Below, in pieces: positions 1 through 11,939 of a stretch of DNA of 64,000 nucleotides. Numbering within the stretch: position 1 is the first letter of the stretch; every line of letters begins with the position of its first letter. The notes under the pieces were generated by a model. That model was not told where the DNA came from. It did no database searches and saw only the letters and a program-made list of their open reading frames with translations. This DNA comes from Panax quinquefolius (Eukaryota > Streptophyta > Magnoliopsida > Apiales > Araliaceae): the NCBI GenBank assembly GCA_020205615.1, contig CM035163.1, positions 134,015,575 to 134,079,574 of the forward strand, in the 5' to 3' direction. Made by a program: the position numbers and the translations under genes.

Positions 1-1096
1 TCATTCATTCTTTTGAAAATATAATGCTTACTTTCTAAAGTCACTTTGATATTTTAAATGTAGGTGATGAACACTTTACGTTCTTACATGAGTTGTTTCT
101 TATTATAATTATATTTTAAAAAATTACAAAATATATTTTTACACATAACATGTGAGGGAGTGTATTCAATTATACAAAATAATATCGTTTTGTACGACAG
201 CTCATGCAACTCCATTTTTACCTAAGTTTATATTAATCATCTAGAGCAATAACTGTCGGTGTTGTAAACGAGTTAGATGAGTATTTTTCTATATATTACG
301 ATAAATTTATGTTAAATTATAACTACGAAATATGTCAATAAATAAGATTAGATAAAATTATAACAGGGTCTCATTTTTAAAAAAATTACAACTAATATTT
401 ATTCAAAGTCAATTATGGTAACTTCATTCATCCTTTTGAAAATATAAGATCAAATGCTTACTTTCTAAAGTCACTTTGTTATTTTAAAATTTAAAATTGA
501 GATAAAATTGGTTCAGTTTCTTAAAATATAATTATGAAAGTTGTAAACTATTTAAAAATTATCACTACTTATAAAATTTTATTATTTTTTAAAAATTAAA
601 CGAATCACATACATTTTAAATTTAAATATTTCAAATTAATTTTTAAAAGTCAAATTCAATATTATATTTTTGAACAAATAGAGCATAAATCAACCAACAA
701 GCATGGAGTATGGCCAACAAACAAATTTCATTTTCGTGGTGAATAAATAGGCACAATAAACCTTACCCCAAAACCAACCTGAGAGAGGGGGCGTTAAAAA
801 AATTTTTCACACTAGATCAAAACATATAACCAAATTTGTATAACTTAGTTCTGTCAAGCATATAACTGATCGAATTTATATAATTTGAACTATAGTTAGG
901 TGTGTATAAATTTTTTTTATGAATTGGGATCAAGCACTAATTATTTTATTTATAGAATTGTAAAAGAATAAAATCGTATTATGTTATCAGTAATATTATT
1001 TATAGGTCACATAATTACTAAACTCATAAATAAAATAATTAAATTAATACAATATATAAGTCCAATAATTAATCAAATATTCGGTATAAAACAAGT
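1..1096. other. AT-rich intergenic DNA with one short direct repeat
   Basis: No coding region is supported. A ~55-65 bp segment at the window start (1-56, beginning TCATTCAT and containing CTTTCTAAAGTCACTTTG) recurs in the same orientation at 424-488 with a small insertion. The part nearest 1096 would hold the 3' UTR of the minus-strand dirigent gene. Confidence 0.6.
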
Positions 1097-1678
1097 TTAA
1101 TAGTGCATGACATAAACATTATACTCCACCGTGGCATCGCCGGACTTGAGATTAAAATTATGAGTTGTAGCTAAAACATAACCCCTTGCAAACCGGAAAA
1201 GTCCACTTCCTCCGATCACCGGCATCTCCCTCACCTTGTTAAAAACCTCGTTCCTCCCTAGCACCGTGATCGTGCTTCCGTTATACTCACCTTCGCTAAA
1301 CGCAAAATTCATCGTCATTAATAAACTAACCTCTTGCTGCGAAGCGGATCCGTAAAATCCTTGAGCCTTTCCAATTAATTTGGAGCTTAATTCCGGTCCA
1401 TCGGTTAATGGATTATCAATCATTCTTATCAAACCAAACTCCGTGGCTGAATTATTAATAGCCTGTACGATTTTCATTGAAGTCGGCCTGCGACCACTAA
1501 CAATGTCGTGCCAAAAGAACTTAAAATGGCTCACCTTTTCTTTCCCGAGCCCGATAATATCCCGATCAACGATTTTCACGAAGTCGGAACTTTTTCCGGT
1601 GGCCGGAATTGTGATGAATGAAATGAGGACAAAAATTGCGGTGAGTTCGGAAGAAAGGGTTGGAATTTGTCTACCCAT
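1097..1678 (-). CDS. dirigent protein (DIR family)
   Basis: The 193-residue single-exon frame is a dirigent protein. Members are secreted proteins, some of which direct stereoselective coupling of phenoxy radicals in lignan and related phenylpropanoid pathways in the apoplast. Residues 1-28 form a hydrophobic signal peptide ([19 protein letters not shown] core). The beta-barrel domain follows: [13 protein letters not shown] near residue 52, [16 protein letters not shown] near 80-95, [16 protein letters not shown], then [15 protein letters not shown], and the closing block [17 protein letters not shown] and [13 protein letters not shown]. The length matches the usual 180-195 residues, so the gene looks complete; the start is the first Met and gives a proper signal peptide. 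One usually conserved Asp in the DDPLT motif is Asn here (DNPLT). No intron, as is common in the family. Substrate cannot be told from sequence. Confidence 0.93.
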   Translation of the reverse strand: MGRQIPTLSSELTAIFVLISFITIPATGKSSDFVKIVDRDIIGLGKEKVSHFKFFWHDIVSGRRPTSMKIVQAINNSATEFGLIRMIDNPLTDGPELSSKLIGKAQGFYGSASQQEVSLLMTMNFAFSEGEYNGSTITVLGRNEVFNKVREMPVIGGSGLFRFARGYVLATTHNFNLKSGDATVEYNVYVMHY

Positions 1679-1746
1679 TAGTGATCTAGCTAGGATGTGT
1701 CACGTCACTTGTGGTATATGTAACTAAGGTATATTAATGAAATGAC

Positions 1747-1756
1747 ATATATATAT
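1747..1756 (-). promoter_or_regulatory. probable TATA box of the dirigent gene
   Basis: A TATATATA run lies about 70-80 bp upstream of the minus-strand ATG at 1678. The position suits a core promoter with a short 5' leader, but the region is AT-rich, so this is a positional inference. Confidence 0.45.
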
Positions 1757-1867
1757 GGGCCCTAAAACTTTGAACGTTGTGTGGTGTGGTGTCCTTTCAG
1801 TTACCAACTCGAAAGGCACACCAAGTTTATGTGTGGTCCAAAATCAACACAAGTGTTGAATCTCTTA

Positions 1868-2172
1868 TAACCCGTCGAGTCGAGTATTCAGTTGTTTGGA
1901 TTTGATTTATAAAATTATTAAGTATAAAATAAGATTTGATTGAAACTCATTTAGCTATTAAATTGAGTACGATCTCAAATCGAACCCGAACAGTTTGAAT
2001 TTTTCGAACGAATATGATTCGAGTATCAATAAAAAGTTACAATTTGAGGAGGTTCGAGTAATTTTTCGAACTTTAAAATATGCTCATATTTGAATCATTT
2101 ATATTTCGAATCGAACTTTTAATCGAATGAGTACGAATTGAGCTCAAATTGTTTGCTCATTTTACATCCTTA
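1868..2172. repeat. GAGTCGAG-type MITE, degraded copy
   Basis: This stretch is filled with GAGTCGAG, TCGAATCGAA and GAGCTC-like words and ends in TTTGCTCATTTTACATCC. It resembles the better-preserved element at 10397-11039, which starts GGTGTAAACGAGTCGA. The left terminus is eroded. Class uncertain. Confidence 0.45.
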
Positions 2173-2895
2173 TACATATCTAGAACCAATTAACCTAGTA
2201 GACAATTTTAAGTCACATTCTCTCATTTTCATCAACCTTTTCCTTCGAATGGCTCATATATTTTCAGAATTTACAAATTTCAGCACTTCATGTTTAGAAA
2301 GATATAAATACTTTGGTTACGTTTGTTTGTAAAAATAATAGATTTAATATGATTATTTATATTAATTTCACACTATTAAAGACTGTCATTTTATGATTAG
2401 TCTGTTATTTAATATTTTTATGAACTATTTGTTAGCAATTCTAAGGTCATATGACACTTTAAAAGGAATTACATGATATCATTTTGGGTTTATAATTCAT
2501 TATCAAATGGTCTAAGAAATATATATTTTTTAATAAAATAATTTATCAAAAAGTATCAATAAAGCTTTGATTTTAAGGCCACGATAGTAAATTGAACTGT
2601 ATATAAAGCTATAAATTTATCATAAAAAAAGGTTCAATAATTTATCACATTTTTAGTGGACTTTTGTGACAAATCAAAATGATTACCATTCTCTTGGATA
2701 GTGAATTAAAACCTTGAATTAGGTGCTAGAATACAATTTATGGAGTAGATTTCTTAGTCTGGGAATTCATTTCAACTGTGTTTAAGATTGAAATGGCTAA
2801 ACAACTATTTTGGTCCTTGTACTTTATAGTTGTTTTCAATTTTATTCATGTTCAAATTTTTTTTTCATAATAGTCCTTGTACTCTAAAATAGAGG
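2173..2895. other. AT-rich intergenic DNA
   Basis: No coding signal. The segment near 2790-2890 has two phrases of the form GTCCTTGTACT about 70 bp apart, a pattern common in old plant repeats. Nothing further can be assigned. Confidence 0.5.
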
Positions 2896-3510
2896 AATAA
2901 CTAGATACAAACTCCCGCGTTGCGGCGGGATTATTCAATTTTTTTAATAATAAATGTGTACATACAATTAATAAATTAAAATATAATAAGAACATGGTAG
3001 ATTGTTGTGCGATGATCAAATTTTACCCAGAAAAATAAATGAATATACATTATAGGGAGTAGTGTTGAGATAAAGAAGTGATTTTATTAAATAATAATTA
3101 AATTACAAAAGATAATATCAAAACAGTTGATATTATCAAAATAGTTTAGATTTTTAGTGATTTAGGGGATTATAAATATAAAAAATTAAGAGAATGACAT
3201 TATGCTATTAACTGTTTAGATTTGTAGTGATTTAGAAGATTATAAATCCAAAAAATTAATTAATAGCATAAAGTAGTGATTTTATTAAATAATAATTAAA
3301 TTACAAAGGATAATATCAAAACAGTTTAGAATTGTAGTGATTTAGGGGAATGAATTAGGATTTGTTTTCATCCTCATTTGTTAGGTTAGTTGGACAGTTT
3401 TGTTAAGAGAGGAACATTAATTAGACAGGTCACGTGTTGAATTGTGGGATTGACATGTGTCAAATTATAGTATTATGTACTGTGTTTTAGTATATATAAT
3501 AGATAATAGA
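2896..3510. repeat. dispersed repeat with CCCGCGTTGCGGCGGG end and internal duplication
   Basis: The left boundary carries the near-palindrome CCCGCGTTGCGGCGGG and the right end is TATATATAATAGATAATAG. Inside, a segment of about 80 bp (GTGATTTTATTAAATAATAA...) occurs at about 3074-3160 and again at about 3272-3350. It looks like a non-autonomous element with an internal tandem duplication; I cannot assign its superfamily. Confidence 0.4.
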
Positions 3511-4414
3511 TTTAGTCATTTTTAAAACTTAAATAATGACGTAGATTTTCTTTTTCAAAAAAGTATGCCAATATTTATTTTATTAATAATCTAAGTGGGT
3601 ATTAGCAAGGGAGAAATTAGTAATTCGACAAATTGTGCAGAATTTCTTTATGCGTACAAATTTATTTGAAAAAAGATAGAAGAAAATTCTGCTGCAAGAA
3701 GATCATCAAGGCTTGCTTATGACAAGAAACTAATAGTGCACATAGGATAGTAATTCTTGGTGAATCTAAAGTTCCAAACTACTTAATAAGTGGTATTTTT
3801 TTATTGGATATGTAGTAGTAAGAATTTGAATTTATTTATTGGGATATTTAATGTAATAAATATTATAATATAAAATTGAGTAGTAATATTTGCTACATCA
3901 ATTTTTTTAATTTAGACTTATTTTTATATTGCTCTTTATCGAAGAAATTATGTTTCTTAATTTACTCATGCGTATGTAATATTATGATTATTGTTTTATT
4001 TTTTGAACATGCATGTTTTTTTGTTTATAATATCACTTTTTCTGAGTGTTCATCGTTTATAACATCGTTATTTTGCTTTGTCATTCGGTGATAAGATTAG
4101 AAGCAAAATCCCTAATTTACAAATATTGAAATAATTTGGGCCTTTTCTTGTTAGTTGTTGGGCTTCTAGGCCCATTAATTAAAATGACCATAAGCCTCCA
4201 TCTCATTTTAGTTGTTCCATTTTCCCTTCTCTATTTAGGATGTCTTAAATCCATGTTTTTTTTTCCAATTTTGAATAATATAAATTTAATAAGAATTATA
4301 TTTTGATTTAATTTTTTTGATTTAAATTATACAGAGGGGGTATATTTTTATGATTTTCCATAAATATTTTTGAATTAACTTGTATAATATTGAATTTTCA
4401 TAAGCCTTTGCTGT
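3511..4414. other. AT-rich intergenic DNA
   Basis: No supported gene. The short frame at 3876-4091 has phenylalanine- and isoleucine-rich composition expected of random AT-rich DNA. Confidence 0.5.
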
Positions 4415-4565
4415 AAATTGATTAAAGAAGATGACCCAAGTGAAATTGGATAAGCCCATATATTATTCTTTGTGGTGTGAGAAATATAATGAATATGCTT
4501 CTTAGTGCATATTTTAACTTCTAATAAAAAGTTGTAGAGGACAAAGATAGCTTGATTAAAGATTT
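4415..4565. repeat. 150-bp direct repeat, copy 1
   Basis: This segment starts AAATTGATTAAAGAAGATG and ends GCTTGATTAAAGATTT. It matches 5374-5525 in the same orientation with only scattered differences. The two copies bracket an 808-bp segment. Confidence 0.85.
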
Positions 4566-5373
4566 GGGAAAAAGCACTTTTACGTTATTGTGGTCGTCGT
4601 GTTTTAAGCAATTAGTTTTTGTAGTTTAAAAAATTCAATTGGCCCATTGTGTTTTTAAAAAATTGTTAATCAAGTCATTCCGTCCAATTTTACTCACAGA
4701 CGTCAATTTTCTTTCAATATTTTCAGACGTGACTTTTTTTTATAAAAAAAATAGATAAATACTGACATGACTTATATTTTTATTTAGGTGAGTGCACGTA
4801 GATTTATTATTTCTCTCTTCAGAACTTATCTTTAATTTGTCTTTCTCTCTCTTATGAACTTCATCTTCAACCTTTCTAAGCTTTAGATATATTCTATAGG
4901 AACATTCCAAGCCACTTTCAAAACTTCATAATCATCATTATTTATCTTCTTTTGAAAATGATATCATATGAATCAATCCCAATCTTTTACAAATTTCGAT
5001 AAGTTTTACAGACCCAGATCCAGATATGCTAAAAGATTAACAAATTAATTTCTCTCACAATATATTTTTTTAAATCAAATTAATGTCTCTCCTGTTCCCC
5101 AATTAAAAATTCAACAAATTAATTTCTTCAATGACGAACATACATCCACGATTTACAATCGAAGGAGGAGCCTCATTCAAAATCATTGTCTCCTTCCTTT
5201 GATGAGTTCGGGAGTCATGGTCTAATCAGAGGATTCTCAGATTTGCTCTGGGGTTGGTTACGATTTTGGTTGAAGGAACTTTTCAGATTTGATAATCGGT
5301 TATTTTATATTGTTGATTTATTATTCCTTTAATTCGATTTGTGTTTGGGACTACGAAATCGTTGCATCAAGTG
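4566..5373. other. 808-bp segment between the two direct repeats
   Basis: Sequence unique within the window lies between the two 150-bp copies. It begins GGGAAAAAGCACTTTTACG and has no open frame of note and no terminal inverted repeats that I can see. It is either an insertion with an unusually long target duplication or the spacer of a local duplication. Confidence 0.5.
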
Positions 5374-5525
5374 AAATTGATTAAAGAAGATGGCCCAAGT
5401 GAAATTGGATAAGCCCATATATTATTCTTTGTGGTTTTAGAAATATTATGAATATGCAATCTTGGTGCATATTTTAACTTCTAATAAAAAGTTGTAGAGG
5501 ACAAAGATAGCTTGATTAAAGATTT
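5374..5525. repeat. 150-bp direct repeat, copy 2
   Basis: Second copy of the segment at 4415-4565, also opening with AAATTGATTAAAGAAGATG. Differences include GACCC to GGCCC and a two-base insertion after AATATGC. Confidence 0.85.
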
Positions 5526-6808
5526 TATAGGACAAAAAGTTTGCTAACCAAACATATGGGGCACAAGATATATATATATATATAGAAGTGGCTAGAGAAA
5601 TAAATAATTGTTATAAAATAATAACACATTAAAAACAATAATAAAGAGAAATTGAAAAAATTAATTACATACAAGATGCATAATTTTGTATTATTCGCCT
5701 AAAAGTCTGGTTACTCTATTAGCGACAACAAATCAGTCTCTCATAAAATTATACATAATACAAAATTTTACATTACGATCGATAACAAATCAGTCTCACT
5801 ATCTTAGAAAATCGTACATAATACAGTGTAGAATTCCGCCCGCGATGTTACTCTAATTAACCCTTAAAATACAAAATTGCTTTCAAAAATTCGGACCTAG
5901 TAATGGATGGTTAAGAAGATCACCCCCATCATGTTCAGACTCATTAACCTAGCTAGCTAGCTACTCATTTTGATCAACTCATATTATACACTAGTAATTT
6001 GATTCAAACTTTCTATTGTTCTAGACGTTTTTACTTTTCCAAATGAAGAAAAACACAATTCTGACCTTTCAATTGAATTACATTAAATTTGGACCGGAGT
6101 GGCCTAGTTATTCTTTGAAACACCCTCAAACATGTTCAAAGTAGTCATGATAGGTTGACAAGAATGAGAAGATCACCTCATGTTCACATTTTTAACCTAA
6201 GCAAGTTACTTTGATCAATGAATCGTTGCATACATCATAAGGGGCTCATTAGTAATTTCCTCATAATATTATACCATTCTAAACATTTTTATTTTAAAAC
6301 TGAGAAGAAAAATTCTGACATTTCAATTGACTAAAATTTGTTCCCCCGAACGTACAAATACAGTGTTGACACGCAGGTTAAAAGGTAATCTCTCTCAAGC
6401 AATATCAGACGTTGTATTGAATTAACCAAATTTTATCGTGAAATTAACTTTATAAGAATGCTTAGGATCTCTTATAAAGCGACTGTTTAGAATCGTTGAC
6501 GTTAGGAGTATAATCGTATCATTTTTTTTCCTTTTTGCCTTTAAAAATTAATTATATTACTATATTATCTTTTTCATATTATTTTTCTCTTTTTATTTAT
6601 TTCTTCAAATCTTATAAAATTTATTCTATTTTATCTCACATAATTTCCACATGTAACTAGTGTATCACTAAATCCTAGCTTCTCTATAGTGATAAAATAA
6701 CATAATAATGCGTAAATTATTATATTTATACTTTCTTATTCTATATTTCTACAATATATTAATATGTATTTATAATTGACATAAGTTTATCTTCATATAA
6801 AAAAGCAT
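5526..6808. other. AT-rich intergenic DNA with an imperfect ~250-bp duplication
   Basis: No gene seen. Segments at about 5900-6095 and 6130-6350 share an ordered set of phrases (GAAGATCACC, CATGTTCA, TTTGATCAA, TTCTGACCTTTCAATTGA/TTCTGACATTTCAATTGA) and so appear to be an old tandem duplication. Confidence 0.45.
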
Positions 6809-6990
6809 TTATATGTGTGTATCACACATTTGCTGTATTACCCGATAGAGTTATAATGACGAGTTTTTTTATTTATATGACGGTTGAACCGTCGCTTTTA
6901 ATTAAAAATAAATATATGCGATAGGTGAAAGCAAATCATCATAAATTAAAAAATCGTCATAATATAAATGATTATATCTGCACAAATATT
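6809..6990. repeat. degraded foldback MITE related to 9248-9443
   Basis: Phrases such as TGTGTATCACACA, ATAATGACGAG and GACGGTTGAACCGTCGC match the layout of the palindromic element at 9248-9443, but the arms are much eroded. Confidence 0.35.
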
Positions 6991-8148
6991 ATATACATTT
7001 TTTTTAAAAAAAATATACAACAAGGCAAAAAGTTTTTGGTAACAAAAGTGTTGTCAAAATGTTTTTGTGTGGGTTCGAGCATATTCACATGAATTAAGTA
7101 AAACTATTCATTATAAACGTGACACACTTTGTACCTTTCGCATGGTTGTTTAATTACATACGATACTCTTGAGGGTTCCCGTGACAAGGTAGTTGCCAAC
7201 ACACCCTTCTATTACACTCTTCGGCCCACCAAAAAAGGTTTGCTACTTCGCGTGTAAAACTTTCATATTTAATTATTTTCAAAAATATTTGTTTTATAAC
7301 TTAGTAACAATAGAATGATAAGTTCGCGCTTACTTTAGTGGTTTAAGGAAGAATATGAGATCAACCGTAAATTCGAAGATCCTGAGTTTGACTCCCACTA
7401 AAAGCGCCAAAGACAAGGCCACGGACCGCAAGTTTCGATTGCTTTTGGAAGCCTTCGTTGGTTTGGAGAGCGTAGTGCAAGTTAAATAAGATTGAGAAAC
7501 TCTTTCATCTTAAAAAAACAATAAAATGATAATGCAATTATGATAACAGAGTTAAGAAAAAAATTAATGTCATTTTGTTTTGTTATCAATAAAAAAGAGT
7601 TTTTTTTGGGTAACACTTCTCTTTCTTTTTATTTTTTTTTTCTTTTTTCTATTTACAAATAAAACTTTGAGCTATAATAATATACGTTGAGGCAGATCTT
7701 TTCAAGATTCTTGTTATAATATACTCTATCCATCTTTACAAAGAAGAGTTATTTATTAAATAATAATATTTGAATATGACACAAAATTATCTAAATTTTT
7801 AAATTTTCTAAGTCGCACAACCACATTTACGTATCAAACTTCTCCTCTCTCACTCTATCTATTCATGGATAAAATTAATTAATTAAAAATGGTCAGCATC
7901 GTGTAAGTCTTGAGCCCCAAGCGCCGTCTCTCGCGCAGCCAAGGCGTTTAATATTTAAATTTCCTTCGACTTGTTTTTTGAATATTAAATATAGCCATAT
8001 AGGAGTTTATATTTTCATCCTTTTTTGTATTTAGCAAGGAGGGGTTGGGTTTAATAGTCTTGCTGTATTAGTATAGGGAAGTTTTTTTTCATTCTTAATT
8101 CACCAATTTTCAGATCAAGAAAATCTTATACTCTCTTTACCTACATAA
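6991..8148. other. intergenic DNA with a possible tRNA-derived SINE
   Basis: Mostly AT-rich and noncoding. At about 7325-7510 a segment has a box A-like start (TTTAGTGGTTTAAGG), a box B-like GAGTTTGACTCCC about 60 bp on, and an end CTTTCATCTTAAAAAAAC. This is the arrangement of a tRNA-derived SINE, but the match to the pol III boxes is weak. Confidence 0.35.
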
Positions 8149-8319
8149 TCTCTCTCTCTCTCTCTCTAAAAGCTTACTCTTTTCTAATGATCAAAAGTTC
8201 TCAAATTTTGAAGAGAAATTTGCTCAAATTACTTTGAGATAAGTTCGTGAATTTATTTATTTGTTATTATCTTATATTTGTGTATAAGTATAAATATACA
8301 AATAGAAAGAGGTACACAC

Positions 8320-8370
<51 letters not shown>
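8149..8370. repeat. (TC)n and (TA)n microsatellites
   Basis: A TC run at 8149-8167 and a pure TA run at 8323-8370. The TA run abuts the MITE at 8371. Short frames through here read only Tyr-Ile repeats and are not genes. Confidence 0.9.
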
Positions 8371-8375
<5 letters not shown>

Positions 8376-8740
8376 TCTTTCCATAAAGAATCTGTTCTTA
8401 TGGAGTCTTGTCACAACACCTCTTTTTTGGATAGTTGATAAACTTATTGGAAGACTGAGATTGAAATATAAATATCAAGCCAGCATGAAACTTGTACCAA
8501 CTTTTATTTTAATATGAGGACCCCACATAGTCAACATATTGTCATTTTGTTTAAATAAAATGAATTTTAATATTAAATAATGACCGCAGATAAATGCGAC
8601 ATGTACTGTTTTTTTTATATTTTATTTTAAGCATTTCTCCATTAATAGTCATGACTCAAAGACATTCATAAACTTAAAAAATATAAAATACTCTCGGCCG
8701 CTACAAGCTCTTACGGCTGTTAATAAATAAAAAAAAAAAA
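8371..8740. mobile_element. TA-anchored non-autonomous element, copy A
   Basis: The element begins directly after a TA microsatellite with GAGAGTCTTTCCATA and runs about 360 bp. It is clearly homologous, in the same orientation, to 9891-10240 (shared GTTGATAAACTTATTGGAAG, TTTTATTTTAATATGAGGAC, GCATTTCTCCATTAATAGTC) and shares its head with 57445 onward. Insertion into TA microsatellites suggests a Mutator-like MITE, but terminal inverted repeats are not clear. Confidence 0.6.
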
Positions 8741-9247
8741 AAAAATATCCAAACCGGCACAACCTCTTCCGGCTTGTATAAAAAGCTTATATCCTATTTG
8801 TGGCACAAGTTTTTTATTTGCTATTTTTATAACAATATTTGTTATTTTTATAACTCTTTCATTTAGTGAAATACAAATATATGCTATTGTTATATAAATT
8901 TAAAATATTTAAATTCTTGTTAAACAAATAAATTCACGTAAGTTTGTGACATAAAAATTTAAATAACTTTTATATTATGCAACATGTATATTATGAGCGT
9001 TCAAATATATAATAACAGATATCAAGTATAATAAATTAAACAATTTAAGGAATACTTGATATAACAAATAAATTTATTATACTCGAAAGTATATATAATA
9101 ATATATTTTATCTATCCTGTGAATATTAAATAAATCCACTTAGAATTTTAATGACCGTTCGAATGATATTCTAGTTTAAGTAATACCATCAAATAGCAGT
9201 ATCTAAAACTGGTTTTTTATTGATATGAATAGATGATATATATATAT
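8741..9247. other. AT-rich intergenic DNA
   Basis: Poly(A) run followed by AT-rich DNA. No gene or clear repeat boundary. Confidence 0.5.
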
Positions 9248-9443
9248 GAAAAAAATGTATGTACATAGCTGTGTATTACACAGTTGGCTATAACGATGAT
9301 TTTTTGGGCTATAACGACAGTTTCGCCCGTCACCATAGCTATTATATATGGGCTATGGCGACGGGTCATCCGTCGCCATAGCCCAAAAATTCATTGTCAT
9401 AGCCATACTGTGTAATTAATACACAGCTGTGTATATACATATA
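9248..9443. mobile_element. foldback MITE (long palindrome)
   Basis: The ~90-bp left arm (ATGTATGTACATAGCTGTG ... CGTCACCATAGC) is matched by the inverted right arm (GGCTATGGCGACGGG ... CAGCTGTGTATATACAT) around a loop of a few bases near 9342. Words such as GGCTATGGCGACGG occur three times. The single-stranded form would fold into a near full-length hairpin. Confidence 0.75.
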
Positions 9444-9451
9444 GCCCTATA

Positions 9452-9838
9452 TGTAAGACCCCAACTTATTATTAATGAAATTTAATTTTCTCTATTTATT
9501 ATTTTGAAATAGTAAGGGTTGATTTGATTAATGTGGATAGTTATGGGTAAAATACGCAAATATTTCAAAAATAAGCAAGTGGTTATAAAATATTCATTGT
9601 TGTGGGAATATTCGTTTGGTGGGGAATATTCGTATTGTTTGGGAATATTAAATGCGGCCAAAGCGACCATGTGTGGGCCCATAACTAGCGTTTGGATGAA
9701 AAAAACGACAAATATAAGTTGTTTAAAAATAACTACAGTAGTTATTCAAGAGTTAATCTTGTTAAAATACTTTCGGTGATTAAAACACGATGTACACTAC
9801 AGTATTGCACCAATTATTAATTCTTACGTAAGAAGGCA

Positions 9839-9841
<3 letters not shown>
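9452..9841 (+). mobile_element. old chromovirus-type LTR, left fragment
   Basis: It opens TGTAAGACCCCAAC, the canonical start shared by every LTR of this family in the window. It continues with the same U3 phrases seen at 48049 onward (AGTAAGGGTTGATTTGATT, AATGTGGATAGTTA, AAGCAAGTGGTTATAAAAT). The LTR is broken at 9842 by a TA microsatellite and resumes near 11940. Its right end (GAGAGCGTCACA) is at 26664. Confidence 0.8.

Positions 9842-9889
<48 letters not shown>
9842..9889. repeat. (TA)24 microsatellite
   Basis: Uninterrupted TA run directly before the MITE at 9891. Confidence 0.95.
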
Positions 9890-9890
<1 letters not shown>

Positions 9891-9891
<1 letters not shown>

Positions 9892-10240
9892 AGCCCTTCC
9901 ATAGCAAACCGTTCTCTTATGGGTCTTTATCTGTAACACCCTTTTTGAACCGTTGATAAACTTATTGGAAGGGAGATTGAAACATAAATATACCAAAGAA
10001 GCCTGACTTGTGCAAGCTTTTATTTTAATATGAGGACCTCACATAGTCAACATGTTGTCGGTTTGTTTAAATAAAACAAATTTTAATATTAAATAATGCT
10101 GGACAGAAGTGCGACATGCTGTATTTGTGCCTTTTTTTTTTAAGCATTTCTCCATTAATAGTCATGACTTTCGAAGATTATCATAAACTTAAAAAATATA
10201 AAATACTCCCGTACATTCTGACTCTTACGGCTTCTGTGAA
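9891..10240. mobile_element. TA-anchored non-autonomous element, copy B
   Basis: Starts GAGCCCTTCCATAGCAAAC next to the TA run and is homologous over its length to the copy at 8371-8740. It interrupts the old LTR. Confidence 0.65.
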
Positions 10241-10396
10241 TTTATTTGTTTAACAAGAAGCATAATTATAAAAGTTATTTAAACTTTAATATTCGTAATT
10301 AAATTTAAAATTGGTTTCCATAGAAACATATTCTTTTCTTTATAAAGAAATTTAAATATTTTAAAATCTGAACTAAAGTCATATATCTGCTTATAA

Positions 10397-11039
10397 GGGT
10401 GTAAACGAGTCGAACCGGAGCGAATAGAGAGCTACTCAAATTCGACTCGAAATGATAATTCGTTACTCGAATTATTTAATTCAATTATATTTAAAAATTC
10501 CTACTCAGATTCGACTCGACTCGAATATTTATTACTCGAATTCGATCTGACTCGACTCGAATATTTATTCAAACTACTCGCGAGCTTCAAATTCAAGCTC
10601 GAATTCGAATATTCACATAGTAACTAGTTTTATAATAAATATAATTATAAATTAAATTTGTTATTTTACTTAAAAATGAGAAAATATATTTATTATTACA
10701 CTTTTCAAATATAAAATCACAATTAAAATTAAAAACAAAACAAAATAACAACTAATTATCTTAATTTGATTTAAATTTGTATATATTATAAGAGAATGTA
10801 TCGATTATCTAATCGAATATGTATTAACCAAATATGTATCGAATCACAATCAAAAATTCGAGTAGTTTAAATCTTAAACGACTCGAGTATAACTTTGCTC
10901 AGATTCTACTCATATTTTTATTCGAACTATTTTTAATGCTCAGATTTGGATCATATTATTAACGAATCTGAGTCTCGCTCGTATTTTTTTGAGTCGAGCC
11001 CGAATCGATCCCGAACTGTGTTGGCTCGTTTACAGCCTT
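10397..11039. mobile_element. MITE with GTGTAAACGAG inverted ends
   Basis: The left end reads AAGGGTGTAAACGAGTC and the right end, on the other strand, AAGGCTGTAAACGAGCC, giving ~16-bp terminal inverted repeats. The interior is rich in GACTCGA and TCGAATTCGA words. No clean target duplication was identified. No coding capacity. Confidence 0.6.
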
Positions 11040-11459
11040 ATTTCCTTATACAGAAGCACTTTTCAATCAAAGCTTAAATTCATATACTTGCTTGTTCAAG
11101 AAACAATTTTTACACAAAATATAAAAGTTATTTAAACTTTTATAATAGTGCATAAAATTATACATTTGATTACATATAAGCATTATTTGATCTAAGAATA
11201 AATTAATATCTGCTTACAAAAAAACATATTTTCTCAAGTATAGAAGTCTTTGAACTTTTATAAATATATTTCCTCTTTAACTCATATCTGCTTATTTGAG
11301 AAGCCTTTTGATATAAAAGTCATTTAAAACTTTTATCTGTATTAAAATTATATTTTCTTATTTTAGAAGCAAAATTTTGTCAAACACTTTGTAAAAAAGG
11401 GGGTAAAGTTAGTTTATTTTATATACCTATGAGAAAGACGATTAATTCTTTGACCAAAA
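11040..11459. other. AT-rich DNA, no feature
   Basis: Repeated short phrases such as AAAAGTTATTTAAACTTT occur, but no element or gene is recognised. Confidence 0.45.
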
Positions 11460-11939
11460 CCACAGTCTTAGAGAGGTTGGATGGGAGTTGGATCTCTAGT
11501 GTACTTGTGAGGTGAGGAAGAGGCTGTCGTTTCAAGACAGATCATAGAATAGAACTAAATACAAAAGAAGATATAACTAAACTTGAGGAGGGAACTTGAA
11601 GCTTGATATCCAAGATAGGTAGTTGTGTAAAGTTGAAAGTTTGTCCATAAAACCTTTCATGTAAAGGCATCACCGCTTGTTAAAGGAGTATTTATTATTG
11701 ATAGTAATAGGATCTCAAGTCCTGGAGAGAAGCTTGAGACTGGACGTAGCAACATACCCTGGATGTATGTTGTGAACCAGACAAATCTCTTTTCATTGTG
11801 TGCATTGATTTTTTTTGTCTTACATATTAATTTTAACATTGTAAATTAATTAACTAAAAATTCAAAAAGGTCTAGGATAATTTTTTTAAACGGTAATAAT
11901 CTATTCAACCCCCTTCTAGATTATTATTGGACTTTCAAC
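11460..11939 (+). mobile_element. probable copia (Sirevirus-like) LTR remnant
   Basis: The stretch contains TGGATGTATGTTGTGAACCA, TTTTCATTGTGTGCATTG and ends with CTATTCAACCCCCTTCTAG. This order is typical of the R-U5 end of Sirevirus-like copia LTRs. No inner region is attached, so the call rests on LTR style alone. Confidence 0.4.

Noticed and set aside
8247..8517. Two overlapping plus-strand frames with Tyr-Ile repeats
   Set aside because: They are read from the (TA)n microsatellite and have no other protein-like content.
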